This document shows, piece by piece, positions 25,284 to 36,985 of a DNA stretch of 64,000 bases (position 1 is the first letter of the stretch; each line of letters opens with the position of its first letter). Both the position numbers and the translations under genes were made by a program. Where the stretch lies: NCBI RefSeq assembly GCF_018143015.1, contig NC_054746.1, positions 21,032,464 to 21,096,463 on the forward strand, written 5' to 3'. Origin of the DNA: Lytechinus variegatus. Lineage: Eukaryota; Echinodermata; Echinoidea; Temnopleuroida; Toxopneustidae. The notes under the pieces are model-generated. The model searched no databases, was not told the origin of the DNA, and worked only from the letters and a program-made list of their open reading frames with translations.

Positions 25284-26912
25284 ATGCTCGAATAAGTAAT
25301 GTCGATGGTCTTTTACAACTCTTTGTTCCAACTTCTTTTCATTAATATCCTGGTATCAACGCGAATAATAGGCCTTTACATGATGTATTAAGAATCTTGT
25401 GGACCACACTCAGAACGCAATGCTGGACAGTGATCTTATACAGGGCCTATACATACATAAATTCTGCCATTAAAAATGAATTAAGGTATAAAACTCAATT
25501 TTTAGGAGATCATAAACCGATTGGACTGAATTAAAAGGGCTCGACAGCTGAAAATAGACACCCAGTCCGATGCACCATTTACTTCTTCAATGAAAAGATG
25601 ATAGAGAAAGGAGCGGGTAAGTGATTTTAGAAAATCTTCAGGAATAAAAATCAAACTCATTCCTTGCAGCTGGAGAAAGGTGCAATTTATTGCGCAGCGT
25701 TAATGTTATGGATTCTGATTGCCCACTCACACATATGCCATTGGTCTAATTCTATAGCCTAGGATCTTTTCATTTTGGATAGGATGAAGGAAATTTATCG
25801 TTTTGCTTCATATTAATGTTCTATTTTTGTTCAAAAGTGGTTCATTTTGTTTTTGTTTTATGAAATGTTTCGTTGTCCTCTTTTAAATCAAATATACAAT
25901 AATAATATAACTCTCATAAACAAATTATACAATTACTAAAACAAGTATCACGAGTTATACAATAGTATATAAAATGATAATGATAATGAAGAACATGCAA
26001 CTTAATTGTCTCTAATACAATTTGAAATTCGTAAAAATCTTAATGATTTAAGACAAAGACAACAATTTTAGAAACGATCGATATAGCCAGACGACCCAAA
26101 GATGGTGTCATTTTTTCTCAGTTGAATAACAGGGGTGCAGAGTAACACAACCTTTACCTTTTTTTTCTTTTCCCTATTTTTTTTGGCTGCGCAAAATAAA
26201 AAACATATAAAAATAGGGGCGTTCGCCCCAATGTAGGCCTATTGCCACCCCTGATTTCTACATGGGAGAGAGTTAATGGGCAGATTATTTACGTTTAAAC
26301 GGTTTATGATTAAAAGTCATGACAGTCATGGGGAAACTGCATGTGACGTCACAGAATAAGTTGTTATAAATCACTTGTGTATTTATCCAGTCATATATGC
26401 GAAAACCAATTTGACTTCAGGGACATCATCCATTTGAATGTATCAAACAAATGTGTCAGCCAATGCATTTTTAGTTCGAATTAAATTTTTGATAAATATT
26501 TCGGAAATTAAAATTCCCAAACCCCAATGTGATTAGGCCTATGATGGAATGAAGGGATACAAACTCTAATATTTTTTTAAAGCGGACACTATGCTAATTT
26601 TACGAAAGTCTTAGAGTGAAAAAAATGTCCCATCAGTTTGAAGTTGTCTTGTACGAGGCATGAGCATTCATTCATTTGTGCTGATAGTTATTGTCCTCGC
26701 ATATTTTGGTACCACAAAAAATTATGTCGATCTGTGCTTGTCTGACAGAAGGTCGTAAGTTGCTCGAAGCTGCTGGGTGAAGAATGAAAATAAAAGATGT
26801 GCAGGCAGAAAGATACCTATCCATCATTCCACACACAGACACACCCTAACCCACCTCCATATCCATCCTTTCACACCGTCAAAACACAACACATCACATA
26901 TCACACACTTTT
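25284..26912. other. Intergenic, nothing recognised except a possible small MITE
   Basis: AT-rich sequence without a convincing exon. At about 26126-26250 AGGGGTG and CACCCCT ends could bound a small element. A CA-rich stretch (26826-26910) precedes the LINE that follows. Confidence 0.5.
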
Positions 26913-28405
26913 TTTTGTTTTGAATAATGTTTTTATTCTGATTTCATGAACAAAATGTTACATAACATTTCAATTTAACATTCCAAATCATATATAATAC
27001 TTTACACTTCATATTTTCACTTTTTTCACTAACTTAATAAATCATGGGTCATATATATCTTTAAAAAAAACAATGAAATCAGTTATTATAAAAATGCTTA
27101 AAGACCAACTTCCCCCTCCCCCTCCCTCCCCCCGCCCCAACACACACACACAACACATCAATGCCCAGAAGATCTGCTCACACTCATCATAAATAAATCA
27201 TGTTTAAAAGTACAAAACAATTAGATGAACAATTTTGAATATAACAAGCTCTAATTTCCCCATTTTAATAGCTATTTTCTTTTCTTGATCCTTATATTCT
27301 AAAATAAGTTTATGTATATCGTCAATGGTTGGTAAACCCCCTCCTTTCTAAATATGAATAATATATATTTTACCATAAAGAAAATAGTATTTCAACTTTT
27401 TATTCTATTTGTATTGCCTGACAAACCAACAAATATATCCCGCCAATTCAAGTCCTTTATTTCATCTAATTCAAATCGCTGTATCAAAATCAAGCAAGAC
27501 AAAAATATATGTGAATATGTTTCCGTTTCCCGTTTACAGTATGAACAGAGATTATCTTCAACAAATCCAAACCTAAACAAATTAACTTTAGTGTAAATTG
27601 CCCCATGCAGAAGCTTAAATTGAAATTCCCTCTGTCTTCCAATTAAATAATGTTATTCTTGGTTTAAAAAAACATTCACCAATTTCTTTCTCTGTATAAT
27701 TATAATTATTTTGTCCATCTCTTATCTGTAAATCATATGACTTTTGCAATTCTTTAATAAAATATTAATATATTTTTCTTGATGGTACCTCCTGAAAGCT
27801 AATTTCCCTCCCCAACAGAAGCAAGTTTATATTATAATTAAGTCTATCTCACAAAATTGTATCGAACCTAAATCATTTCTCCAATCACTTGGAATTGCAT
27901 GATATATTTCACATATTGTAAACAAAAGATCACTTCCAATACCAAGGTTAAAAAAATATGCGACTGGTTTAACATGTCCAATGTAAATGATATGTTCAAC
28001 CTTAATTAACCCTCGTTCTAATAAATCTTTATCAAATATCATCTTATTTTCTATACAAATATTCTTATTATTGAAAATGATTGGATTTTTAGAACCATTG
28101 AAATGTCTTAAATTATCAATCTCTTGCCAAGCATCTAGCATCTCCAAATAATAAGATGGAATATTCAACTTACTTTTTATCTTTTTCATTTCATAATCAC
28201 ATAGAAAAATTAACCTTCCTCCAACTGAACTTAGGGAATAATCAAAAAATAATTTCCACCCCAGATTTCTTTCTCCATACAAAAGTCTTTTTACCCACAT
28301 TATACGCTGCGTTCTAACAAATATTTCAAAATTTATCATTTTAACCCCACCACAATTATAATTCTGATACATATTTTTTTTTCTTTTAATACGATCTTTA
28401 ATACA
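26913..28405 (-). mobile_element. 5'-truncated L1/Tx1-clade LINE, ORF2 C-terminal part
   Basis: Read leftward from about 28405, a frame of roughly 190 codons (to 27827) contains NCGGVKMINFEIF, RIMWVKRLL and EMLDAWQEIDN, typical of the region after the reverse transcriptase in L1/Tx1 elements. After a frame change, 27640-27392 has KLLHGAIYTKVNLFRFGF and CSYCKRETETYSHIFLSC, the C-terminal CCHC-like zinc finger. A terminal stretch (PTIDDIHKLILEYKDQ) follows near 27330-27260. The 3' UTR reaches an A-rich tail, seen as a T run at 26912-26920. Endonuclease and catalytic domains are absent. Only one or two frame breaks are apparent, so it is fairly young. Confidence 0.85.
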
Positions 28406-29720
28406 CACTGACTCACACATACACCACCCACACACACTCTTGTGAGGGTGAACAGTAGGCTTGTGAGGTATTTTAATATCGTGACATGAAAAAGATTTTT
28501 TAATGTGGTGTTTCATTGGCATGGTTAAGAATAAAAAGCAAGAATAAATAAAATAATGAGCTTTTCCCCTCAAGATTTATGATGTAAGTAACTCGACTAT
28601 TCAAACCTCAATATTGTTACTCGTGACTAAAAATCGAGGAAGTTGTTCAGATTATGTAGTGTTTGAATATAATATGCTTTTCAATGTAGTACAGGATAGG
28701 TCTCCCAAAACAAAATGTGAGCGCGCAGCGCGAGCTTCAATGTTTTATGTTTAATTTTAAAAAGGGGCATTTTAAGCGAGTTTTTGTAATCATAAACATG
28801 GTTCAAAATATAATATATTTTGAGCGCAATCTAATAATCTTCCTTAACATGATAATGTATCTCAATGAACAGGTAAGGCAACTGATAAAGTGACCAGAAA
28901 GGTTTGCTATTTGGCAATTTTCCCGATTTTCTTGATTTTTCTCGCTTTTATTTCTTTTCTATGTCTTTCTCTTTTCTTCTATCGCGCCTTTGTCCTTTTT
29001 TGTAATGTCAATAGGGGGACACATCGGTTTCGGGCACCTGCATGGATCCAGATAAATATCTTACAATTTCTCTTCCTAATGTATTTATTTTGTACAAGAA
29101 AATGCATGGCCTTAAGGCTCCTAGATTCACAATTTTGTGGAAAATTATATTTCTTCCTAAACACACTTCAGAATAATCACTAAATGTTATCATTAAAAAA
29201 GCTCACGTTTTGCACTTTATTTTATTCAGTCATTTGATTTTTATGTTAATAAATTGAAACACTTCTTTTAAATGTCCGTCTTAAGTCAGTATACATAAAT
29301 CGACTTCGAGCTCTGGTGATATACTTCTATTCATGAATTCAGACGCTGCTTAAACATGTTAAAGGACCAGTTTGCACACGAAAAAAATAGCTCGAGCTTC
29401 ATGCTCGTACCATTTTTTTTTATCCCTTTCATGTATTCAAACAGTGCTACAAATGTCTATTTTTTAGGTCAGTATATCACAAAATCCAGCTTTCACTCGC
29501 ATAATTTATATATACATTTTTGTAAAGTTGGCTTGCTCTCTCGCATATCGATGTATTACATGTGCGAGGATCTGCCAAGTATATTTACATACATAGTATT
29601 ACTTGCAAATCAGTCTATCTGTCCTGACGCGTTTTATGCCAGTTAGGACTATACGCCCCAATCAGGATTACAAATTTCGCCCCCCCCCCTCATGAAATCC
29701 TGGATCTGCCCCTGATGGTA
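28406..29720. repeat. GCTCGCGCTTC-family repeat array
   Basis: After a CA-rich patch (28400-28440), 28690-29560 holds diverged units with GCGCGCAGCGCGAGC (28713), AGCTCGAGCTTCATGCTCG (29389) and CAGCTTTCACTCGC (29490), interleaved with TTTTTAGGTCAGTATATC-like segments. It ends near 29720 in a C run followed by ATGAAATCCTGGATCTGCCC, an ending shared by other dispersed elements. Open frames here (28890-29183, 29356-29646) look like chance. Confidence 0.5.
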
Positions 29721-30344
29721 TGTAGCTTTGTCAGAGCTGATCACGTGTTATCAGTTTTACGATAAAAAGGTGCAATGTCAGACATGCTAAAGCATCACAG
29801 GAAATACAGAGAAAGTGCAGATGATGTAGATTTGAATTGATGTCTGCGTCATTGGCGGAATGAAACCTGGCGATTTTTTTTAGGTATATAAGTTAAGTAA
29901 AAAAAATATGCCAATGATAGATAGGTAGATATTAAAAATCTACAAATCACATTTTGGATATTTTTGGATAAAATAAAATTATCAATATACATTAATGAGT
30001 TGAATTCAGTACTGTGCATCATTATGAATTGGATTGCAGGGTTCAAAGAGACAAAGAAAAAAGGCGGGTCAGGTGGATAGGAGAATGTTGCTTGGAATCC
30101 ACTCCTGTGTGGTTATTCCCAAATTAAAAAAAAAGTTATGACTTTGATGTATTTTCTATTGTTTTTATTACACTGGAAACCTTGATTGTGATTGGCTGCT
30201 GAGCTCTATTACCACGGAAGTTACCATAATGAAACGTTACCAGATATAGGCACTAGCTATGAGGTCTGTTATGTTAGGAGAGAAACGGAACGTGTATGTA
30301 TAAGACTTGTTTCACCTCTTCTCTTTTCTTTTTTTATCCATCAG

Positions 30345-30445
30345 CTCAAGAATTAACCTGGTGTTGACCAAGACATCATTGAATACTGTCACCTAGCAGC
30401 TAGTCAGCGATGAATGGAGCAGATTTTCATCAGGATGACGGTCAG
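30345..30445 (+). other. Candidate small exon, weak
   Basis: A good acceptor (TTTTTATCCATCAG, ending 30344) and a donor (GTATAG at 30446) bound 101 bp. From the ATG at 30410 a frame MNGADFHQDDGQ runs straight to the donor in phase 0. On the opposite strand, 30488-30724 has a 78-codon Ser/Asn-rich frame (MGYRAGADRRPSTRF...) with no family match. Either could be a real exon or chance. Confidence 0.2.
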
Positions 30446-30783
30446 GTATAGATGAGAGGATTTTACTTGGAAGGCATCCGTATGTGGTTATCTTGGTGAG
30501 ATGAGGTCCGACGTCATCATTGAACGACCAATCCGATTTCCCATTTGAGAAGACACAGTTTTACCATGAGAAGGAGAGGAATGTGGATAATTGACTTGGG
30601 TTGACGAATATACCAAGCCGATACCATGATTGTCAAGTTCACCCGATGCAGTATCATTATCATGGTTAGGTGTGATCAAAAATCTAGTCGATGGTCTTCT
30701 GTCGGCTCCAGCCCGATAACCCATACGTTACAATCATGAAGGAAATGAAGTTAAAGTTCAAATCAATTTGAATAAATGATAGA

Positions 30784-31160
30784 GGAAAATCAAACCAGCA
30801 TAATGCTAAAGAATTCAGCAATATCGGATGTAAAATAAGAAAGTTATGACATTTGAAAATGTCGCTTATTCTGCGCAAAAACACACGCCTCACAGTGATG
30901 TACAAACGAGAGATTCGATGCTGTCACACACTCACTTTCTTTTTATAATTTTTTTTTATGAATTACATACAATATTTTCAATTTTTGCAGAATTGACCAG
31001 GATGAAAAGATTCAGTTGGTCAGAGCTTACAACAATGCCCTTTTTACATTTCACTTTATAATGAGGAGACAGAATGGTAAAATTCAGCGATATTTAAAAT
31101 ATAAGAGCTTCCTTATTTTACATCCAACTTGATGAAATTTTCATCATTATGCATTAGTGG
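30784..31160. mobile_element. MITE of the AAGAAAGTTATG family
   Basis: The arms pair as CATAATGCTAAAGAATTCAGC...GGATGTAAAATAAG (left) and, reversed, CATAATGATGAAAATTTCATC...GGATGTAAAATAAG (right). The interior contains AGAAAGTTATGACATTTGAA, also found in elements at 42318 and 52587. One-ended relatives lie near 58280 and 59520. Confidence 0.65.
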
Positions 31161-33110
31161 TCTTTTGAGACTTTTAAAGGCAATGTTTTTTAAAGTTTGG
31201 TTGCCCCTTCATTGCATTATTTCATTTCAAAATCTCGCCACTGTTCTAAAAGTTTCACACCCTAGTTCTAAAACCACATTTATTTCATCGGCACATTTGG
31301 AGTTTAGAAAGGTAAAAAAAATCAATACAGATGTTACCCAAGAGCAGCATTTTTAGGGGGTGTAGAAACTGTAAAAGAAAGAAAGAAAAACGGGTAAAGA
31401 TGAAAAATGGGAAGTGTTGTAATACAAAATGTAAATGCAGGAGAATGAAGCTTTGAGGGCTAAATGAAAGGTCACATATTTTGAGAGCTCTGTCGGTTCG
31501 TTCCTTCGCACGATTTCCCCCTTCTTTTCAGGATCTCATAAGATTTTACAACACTTGTAAAGTAAAGGTTAGATAATTTGCTATGGAAAATGTTTGTTAT
31601 TGTTTTTGATCATCTCTACTATTTACTCAAAGTGTATTTTTTGTTAACGAGAGATAGGCGCCGCTTTTCCAGCGGTGTCGTCAACATATAAGGGCCTATT
31701 TCATGAAACTTGAACAGAAAGGCAATCAAGTATCATTAATCATCTTAAATAAGTTTCATGTCATAGAATGAAGGTGAAAGGTCATTTAGGGTCAATGGAC
31801 TTTGACCATGTTTTGGTATCACCATTGAAGTAACCAAGTTTATGGTTTGCAAAATAATAATCCGGTGCCACTTTCAGTGCCCAGAGAAATATCGATATTA
31901 ATTTTTGTTTAGTGAATCATACTTATTCATTTAGATATAAATATTTCAGCCCAGAGTACCCCTTTAAAGTGATGTAGACACGGTATACCGTCAAGATCAA
32001 GGTGGACTTGCCCCTTCCCTCCAAAGAAGGCGATGTAGAGTAATTTCATTTATCTCATAAATACACAGTAGTTTATACTTTGCGATATCCTCAAGTAGAC
32101 TATCTCGGTTATCTTTGTATCCGGGCTTTGTATTCATGGTGTGTGGTATAGACCTGCATAATTATAAGACGGACACCGTGAATGTAGAGGTACAAAAAAT
32201 GATTTTTAAGCCTATTAAACTTAATACACACACTTCGTCCGTATTTTGAGGATTTCTTGGTCGTTTCTGAAAATTCTAGAAATTCACAATAAAAAACGTG
32301 TCTCTTTTCACGTGTATTGCAATTCGGGTCAAATTTTAAGCTACTGAAGTGAAATTGAAAGCATGATGGCATGAAATGATAATAAATATTTTATATAATT
32401 TTTTAGTGACATTAAATCCCTAAAGGCACAGTCTGAAGTGCAAATGTGTTACAACCAAAAGGGATATTTTAGCCCTATTTTACCATTCTCACATAGCCAT
32501 CACATGAAAAACTCCAACAACAGTTAATGCTTCCTGACAAAGAACAACAGACCCCAAGGGCTCCTCGTCCTGATACAAGAGTTGCTCCCTGATCTTAGTA
32601 TACTTAAGTTATATATTTTACTTTGGGTGCCATTACAGAGGCGTCGATCCGTGTTGTGGGTGAGCGAACGGCCCCAATGAACATAGGGGGGGTCAGGTCT
32701 TCCCCAGATAATTTTGACAACTTGAAATTTACAAAAATAATGCAGTGCAAATACGTTTTAAAAATCATTAGAAAGCAATATAAAATATGATACACAAAAT
32801 TGTCAATTTTTCTGCCCCCCAAACCAACTCATGGGTCGACGCCTCTTGGCATAGTTAAGAACCGTTGTACATGATTGTGTATTAATTTTTTCTTACTTGT
32901 TTGGATTTGTTACAGCTATATTGGTCATAATTTTGCTGTTTAATTTGTTGAACTTTGTAGAAATTAAATGATATAATGAACGATTGAATGAATGCATTTG
33001 TGAATGGATAAATGAATGAACGAATGAATATTGACTAGCTACTACCTCATTCATTCATTTATTTATCCATTCATACATGTATTCAATTAAATGACCTAGT
33101 TACACCTCCA
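31161..33110. other. Intergenic with one MITE and one hairpin
   Basis: No gene seen. 32637-32848 is bounded by AGAGGCGTCGATCCGTG and, reversed, AGAGGCGTCGACCCATG: a roughly 210-bp MITE. 32980-33090 is a hairpin built from GAATGAATG on one side and CATTCATTC on the other. A single-ended CCTATTTCATGAAAC end lies at 31693. Confidence 0.55.
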
Positions 33111-33880
33111 TTTGGCTACTTCTGTTTATTATCCTACAGGTTTTACATGAAACTTGTGCGTCTCTCACTCCCTCTTCTTTATCTCCCCCTCCCTCCCTCA
33201 TCTCTATCTCTTTCACTTTTTCTCATTTTCTTCCACATTGCTTAATATTTCACTTGAATTGTATTCCTATATATTCCTCTGTTTCTCTGCTTGTCTCTGT
33301 TAATTTGCATTCATAATTTCAACACTCCTTCTTTGTAAATCTCCCACTTTCCCTTTTAACCAGTTAAAATGTACCCTCTCTCTTCATTATATAAGGTTGA
33401 TTTTTCTTATTATCCCCTCCGTAAACAATAATTTAACAGTTATTAATTTTCTCTATATGTTATGGATTTCAAATTCAAACTTTACTCAATACCTCGCCCT
33501 CTTCACATCTGCCTCTTAAAAGTATCTCCTTCCTCGTTGATTACGGATATGGCATTACAACTTTTCAGTAATCCTCTACCTTTTTTATTATCAATTCGTA
33601 ACTATTCTCATTCGATCGATGTTGATCTATCACTATAGCTTAAAATCACACCCAACCAAATTTCTCCCATGTCAAACAATCTCATCATGCTATGCATCGT
33701 CTCGGACCTCATTTTTTTCCCGTTCCTCACTCCTTTCTCTCTCCCACCTCTTCTTTGCACTCTAACATTCTTCTATCCCTTTCTTTTTGTCCCTCTTACC
33801 CCTCCTCTTCCTCCCCTCTCACTTCTCTTCACCACCCCCTCTTTGTTTGATTCTTCTTTGCACTTGTTTGAGCAAAGAAG
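33111..33880. repeat. Pyrimidine-rich block
   Basis: A C/T-rich stretch on the + strand, densest at 33160-33230 and 33710-33850, ending in a small hairpin (TTCTTTGCACTTG...GAGCAAAGAA near 33855-33880). No gene seen. Confidence 0.6.
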
Positions 33881-34573
33881 ATGGTGATCGTTTTCTAAAG
33901 GGACTTTCACTCTTGGTTGTTTAATATAATGGCTGTGCTCACAGTCAAACGACCAACTTTGAAAGCCCCTTTATGAATGTTTTTCACCGTGGGAAAGAGA
34001 GTGAACTTCGTGAAACATATGTTCACATTAATAAACCTGGTCCAACAATCAAGCCAATAGATGAACAAACTTCCAAATTGCCAATTTGAAATTATTTTTT
34101 GTAAAGATAAATATTTATATTTCGCATATCTAAATGCATTATTATTCAAAAATAAAAATTGAGATGTGCTGCAAAATATACAGCACATTGTAGGTATATC
34201 GAAATAAAAATCAATTGAAAAAATAATGATCACTTGGTGAAGTTCACTCTTGTTAAAATATCCCCTACTTGAAATATAGTTATACCTGGAATGTTGCAAA
34301 GTGCATTGTACTTGCGGTATTCACTCGTGACAAAATATTTCACTCTCTATTGTTTTTTGAAAAACTTTGGAACTGACCAAGCTTACTTTCATTTGAGTGG
34401 ATAATGAAATATTTCATATCAAAATAACAGAATAATGCAATATTGGTTGTCATGGCATTACAAATTGCCATATTTTGAAAAGAGGAGTAGTACGAAAAAT
34501 TTCAATCCACTCTGCAACAGTTTACCAGGTCTACAATCTGGATGGGAACGGGAGGGGGGGGGCTTTGAATCTT

Positions 34574-34871
34574 AAGCCTGATGCACACTACACAATCTGA
34601 CCCAGTGCAAATCTGATTTCAAAGCAATTGTAGTAGCATTTGATGTACATTCCAACCTATAAAAGTATAAAATATTGAAATTCTATTCTATTTTGAGCCT
34701 CCTTGTAGGGATATAAGGAAATTAAACTCCAATTCTTCATACTTCAACCACAAGGCTTGCAGTAATGAAGAATCCTAATTATAATATTCCCAGCATTATA
34801 CCAAACTTAAAAGAAAATTTTACTAAGAACTTCCATAAAATTGTATCAGATTGTGTAGAGTGTGGCGGGCT
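34574..34871. mobile_element. MITE with ACACTACACAATCTGA ends
   Basis: The left end AGCCTGATGCACACTACACA and the right end, reversed, AGCCCGCCACACTCTACACA pair over about 30 bp, giving a 298-bp element. Between 33881 and 34573 nothing was recognised. A 130-codon - strand frame at 33907-34299 has no family features. Confidence 0.6.
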
Positions 34872-35149
34872 AATCTGCTGCAAGCCAAAATATGACGTTC
34901 TTGAAGTATAAGCTGAAAAAAAATCAAGGTTTAGCATTTCCACCTTGAATTTTTTTGCATGCTTAGAATAAAACAAAAAGGTAATTGAAATGAGGGTTGA
35001 TGATTTAAAAAAAAAAAAATTATCAAAAATCAAGGCATTAGTGAAAGTTTCATCTTGACCTTGTACCTGGAAAAAAAGGTACAATGATGCACATCACCCC
35101 TCTAAATTTGGATTACCTTTTGCACTCTATAATCTGTATAGTACCCATG

Positions 35150-35332
35150 ACCAGTGGTGGATCCAGGATTTCATAAAAGAGGGGCACAAAGAGCACATTT
35201 CATAATAAAGGGGCTCGGACGAAAATAATCCTAGATTTGGCTATATGAATGCAGGCCTATGTCGCAGGGGAGATTATAAACATATCAAGGATGGGGGGGG
35301 GGGCAGTGCTCCCATCTGGATCCACGACTGGT
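35150..35332. mobile_element. MITE with ACCAGTGGTGGATCCAG ends
   Basis: ACCAGTGGTGGATCCAG at 35150 pairs with the reversed right end ACCAGTCGTGGATCCAG at 35332. The element is about 183 bp with a G run inside. Similar single ends occur near 23045 and 29700. Confidence 0.65.
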
Positions 35333-35564
35333 GACAAATTCGAGAGCAGATTTCAGGAACGTCAGTTTTGGCTTGCAAAAATAAAGGGAGGGGGGGTAGG
35401 GGACGTCACAATGGATAAAAAGGGCAGGGTAGATCTGTTTCTACATGGGCTATGATGTTTGATAGTATACAGACACACAATGTATACAAAACAATAGGCA
35501 AGAAGAATGTTTATTTTCCAGGTGATTTATTGGATATTCTCTTAAAGAAAAATGAACCAAAAAA

Positions 35565-35851
35565 AAGACCAGCAGCCCAGAAGATTCATCCAAGTTATAT
35601 CGCCATAGCAACTGACCCTTTGATTTAATGGAACAAACCCCAACCCTCACAAAATGACCTCCAGTCTGAGCTGGGGTCTTCTTACCAAAATCACCCACAT
35701 GTGACATCATTACCAATAGTTCTATTTTTAAGTGAACTGAGTGGAACACTGGACACCGTCAAGCATGGTATACCGCATTTTTAATGCAGGTGCTTTATTT
35801 TCAAGTTCAATGTTACTTTGTATAGCCATAAGTATGCAAGACAATGCAATG
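35565..35851 (+). repeat. Left arm of a 4.8-kb inverted duplication (decayed exon copy)
   Basis: Starts AAGACCAGCAGCCCAG and matches, in inverse orientation, 40091-40384. The match covers the exon-like part and about 60 bp beyond its donor (GTATGCAAGACAATGCAATG). In this copy the reading frame is broken by several small indels, while the partner is open, so this is the decayed copy. Confidence 0.7.
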
Positions 35852-36182
35852 ACTTTGAATACATTACTAAGGGCAACAATTGGATTTGGGGGTGATTTTC
35901 CCCCATCCCCTTGTCTTACCCCACCTCGTCATCTTACCCCACCCCTTGGTCTCTCCCCACCCAATCACCTTCTCCCATACCATATGAAAGAGTATGTTAA
36001 TCTCCTTTGTAGTCTTTGTATTCATCCTTTAACAAAGCCACCATATTTCCTTTAATCTGCTCCCTTCCTCACTACCACCTCCCCCTCCCCTTTATTCCTA
36101 CTTTTCTCCTCCTTTCTACAAGTTTAGCAGTTAATCCACTAATTGTGCTCTCTCTCCACAACTCCATGTACTATCCATCCAA

Positions 36183-36301
36183 GAGAGCATTTCATGAATA
36201 TTTTTTCCATTGATTTTCATGGACAAAATTCTTGCATGTGATTGGCTGAAGTAAATTAGTCTGTGATAATCACCGAAAAAACTCTTCATGAAATGCTCCC
36301 C
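36183..36301. mobile_element. Small TTTCATGAA MITE
   Basis: GAGAGCATTTCATGAA pairs with TTCATGAAATGCTCCC across 119 bp. The interior has TGTGATTGGCTGAAG, related to the CCAAT-bearing family. Confidence 0.6.
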
Positions 36302-36424
36302 ATATCTTGTCAATCTTCCATCATTTCACATAACTTCAACATTTATTATCCATGACTGATATTACCATGTTCTAAATAATTAATAATAACTCATCTTTAA
36401 GTTGCAGCTCAAAAAAATCAAATC

Positions 36425-36985
36425 ATTTTTTTTAGTATAATAGTAAAAATTTTATTTGGATATGCCATCTTTTGTTTTGCTTTATTTTTATTTATTATAA
36501 TTATTTAATTTTTATCTCATTTTATCATTATTTATTTCTTATTTTGTTTATTTATTTACATAAACATTTACTCATTCACTTATTTACTTTTTCATTAATT
36601 TATAAAGTTTTATTTATTCATTTTATTATTATGTTTTTTTTTGGGGGTAGTGTTTTTTTTATTTAAAATGAGCATATGAAATATATTTCAACTTTGGAAA
36701 TATTCCCTTTTCTGTACTAGGTCAATTGTGTTCCTATGAACTGAACACTGCGATGTTCAAATATTTAGAAATATGCAAATAAGAAAAAGAATACTTTTTT
36801 TTCTGTGAAGGTCATTCATTCATTCACCATCATATAGGAACCAAATTTTTGTGTTTTTATACTACAGTTTCACCACAGGTTTGGAAGTGGGGGGCTGACC
36901 ATGCAAACAAATAATGAGATGGTCATTTTTAAATTTTTTACACATTTAAAAAAAAGGCCCCCCACCCCAAGTTGAGGCCCCTGTA
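36425..36985. other. Very AT-rich stretch, no gene
   Basis: 36425-36670 is almost pure A/T with TTTAT-rich runs. 36671-36985 is ordinary non-coding sequence with an A run and C run near 36950-36965. Confidence 0.7.

Noticed and set aside
33907-34299. 130-codon - strand frame
   Set aside because: Low-complexity-like mix of aromatic residues, no family features, no splice sites of note.
35249-35455. 68-codon + frame
   Set aside because: Runs through a MITE with G runs, so repeat-derived.
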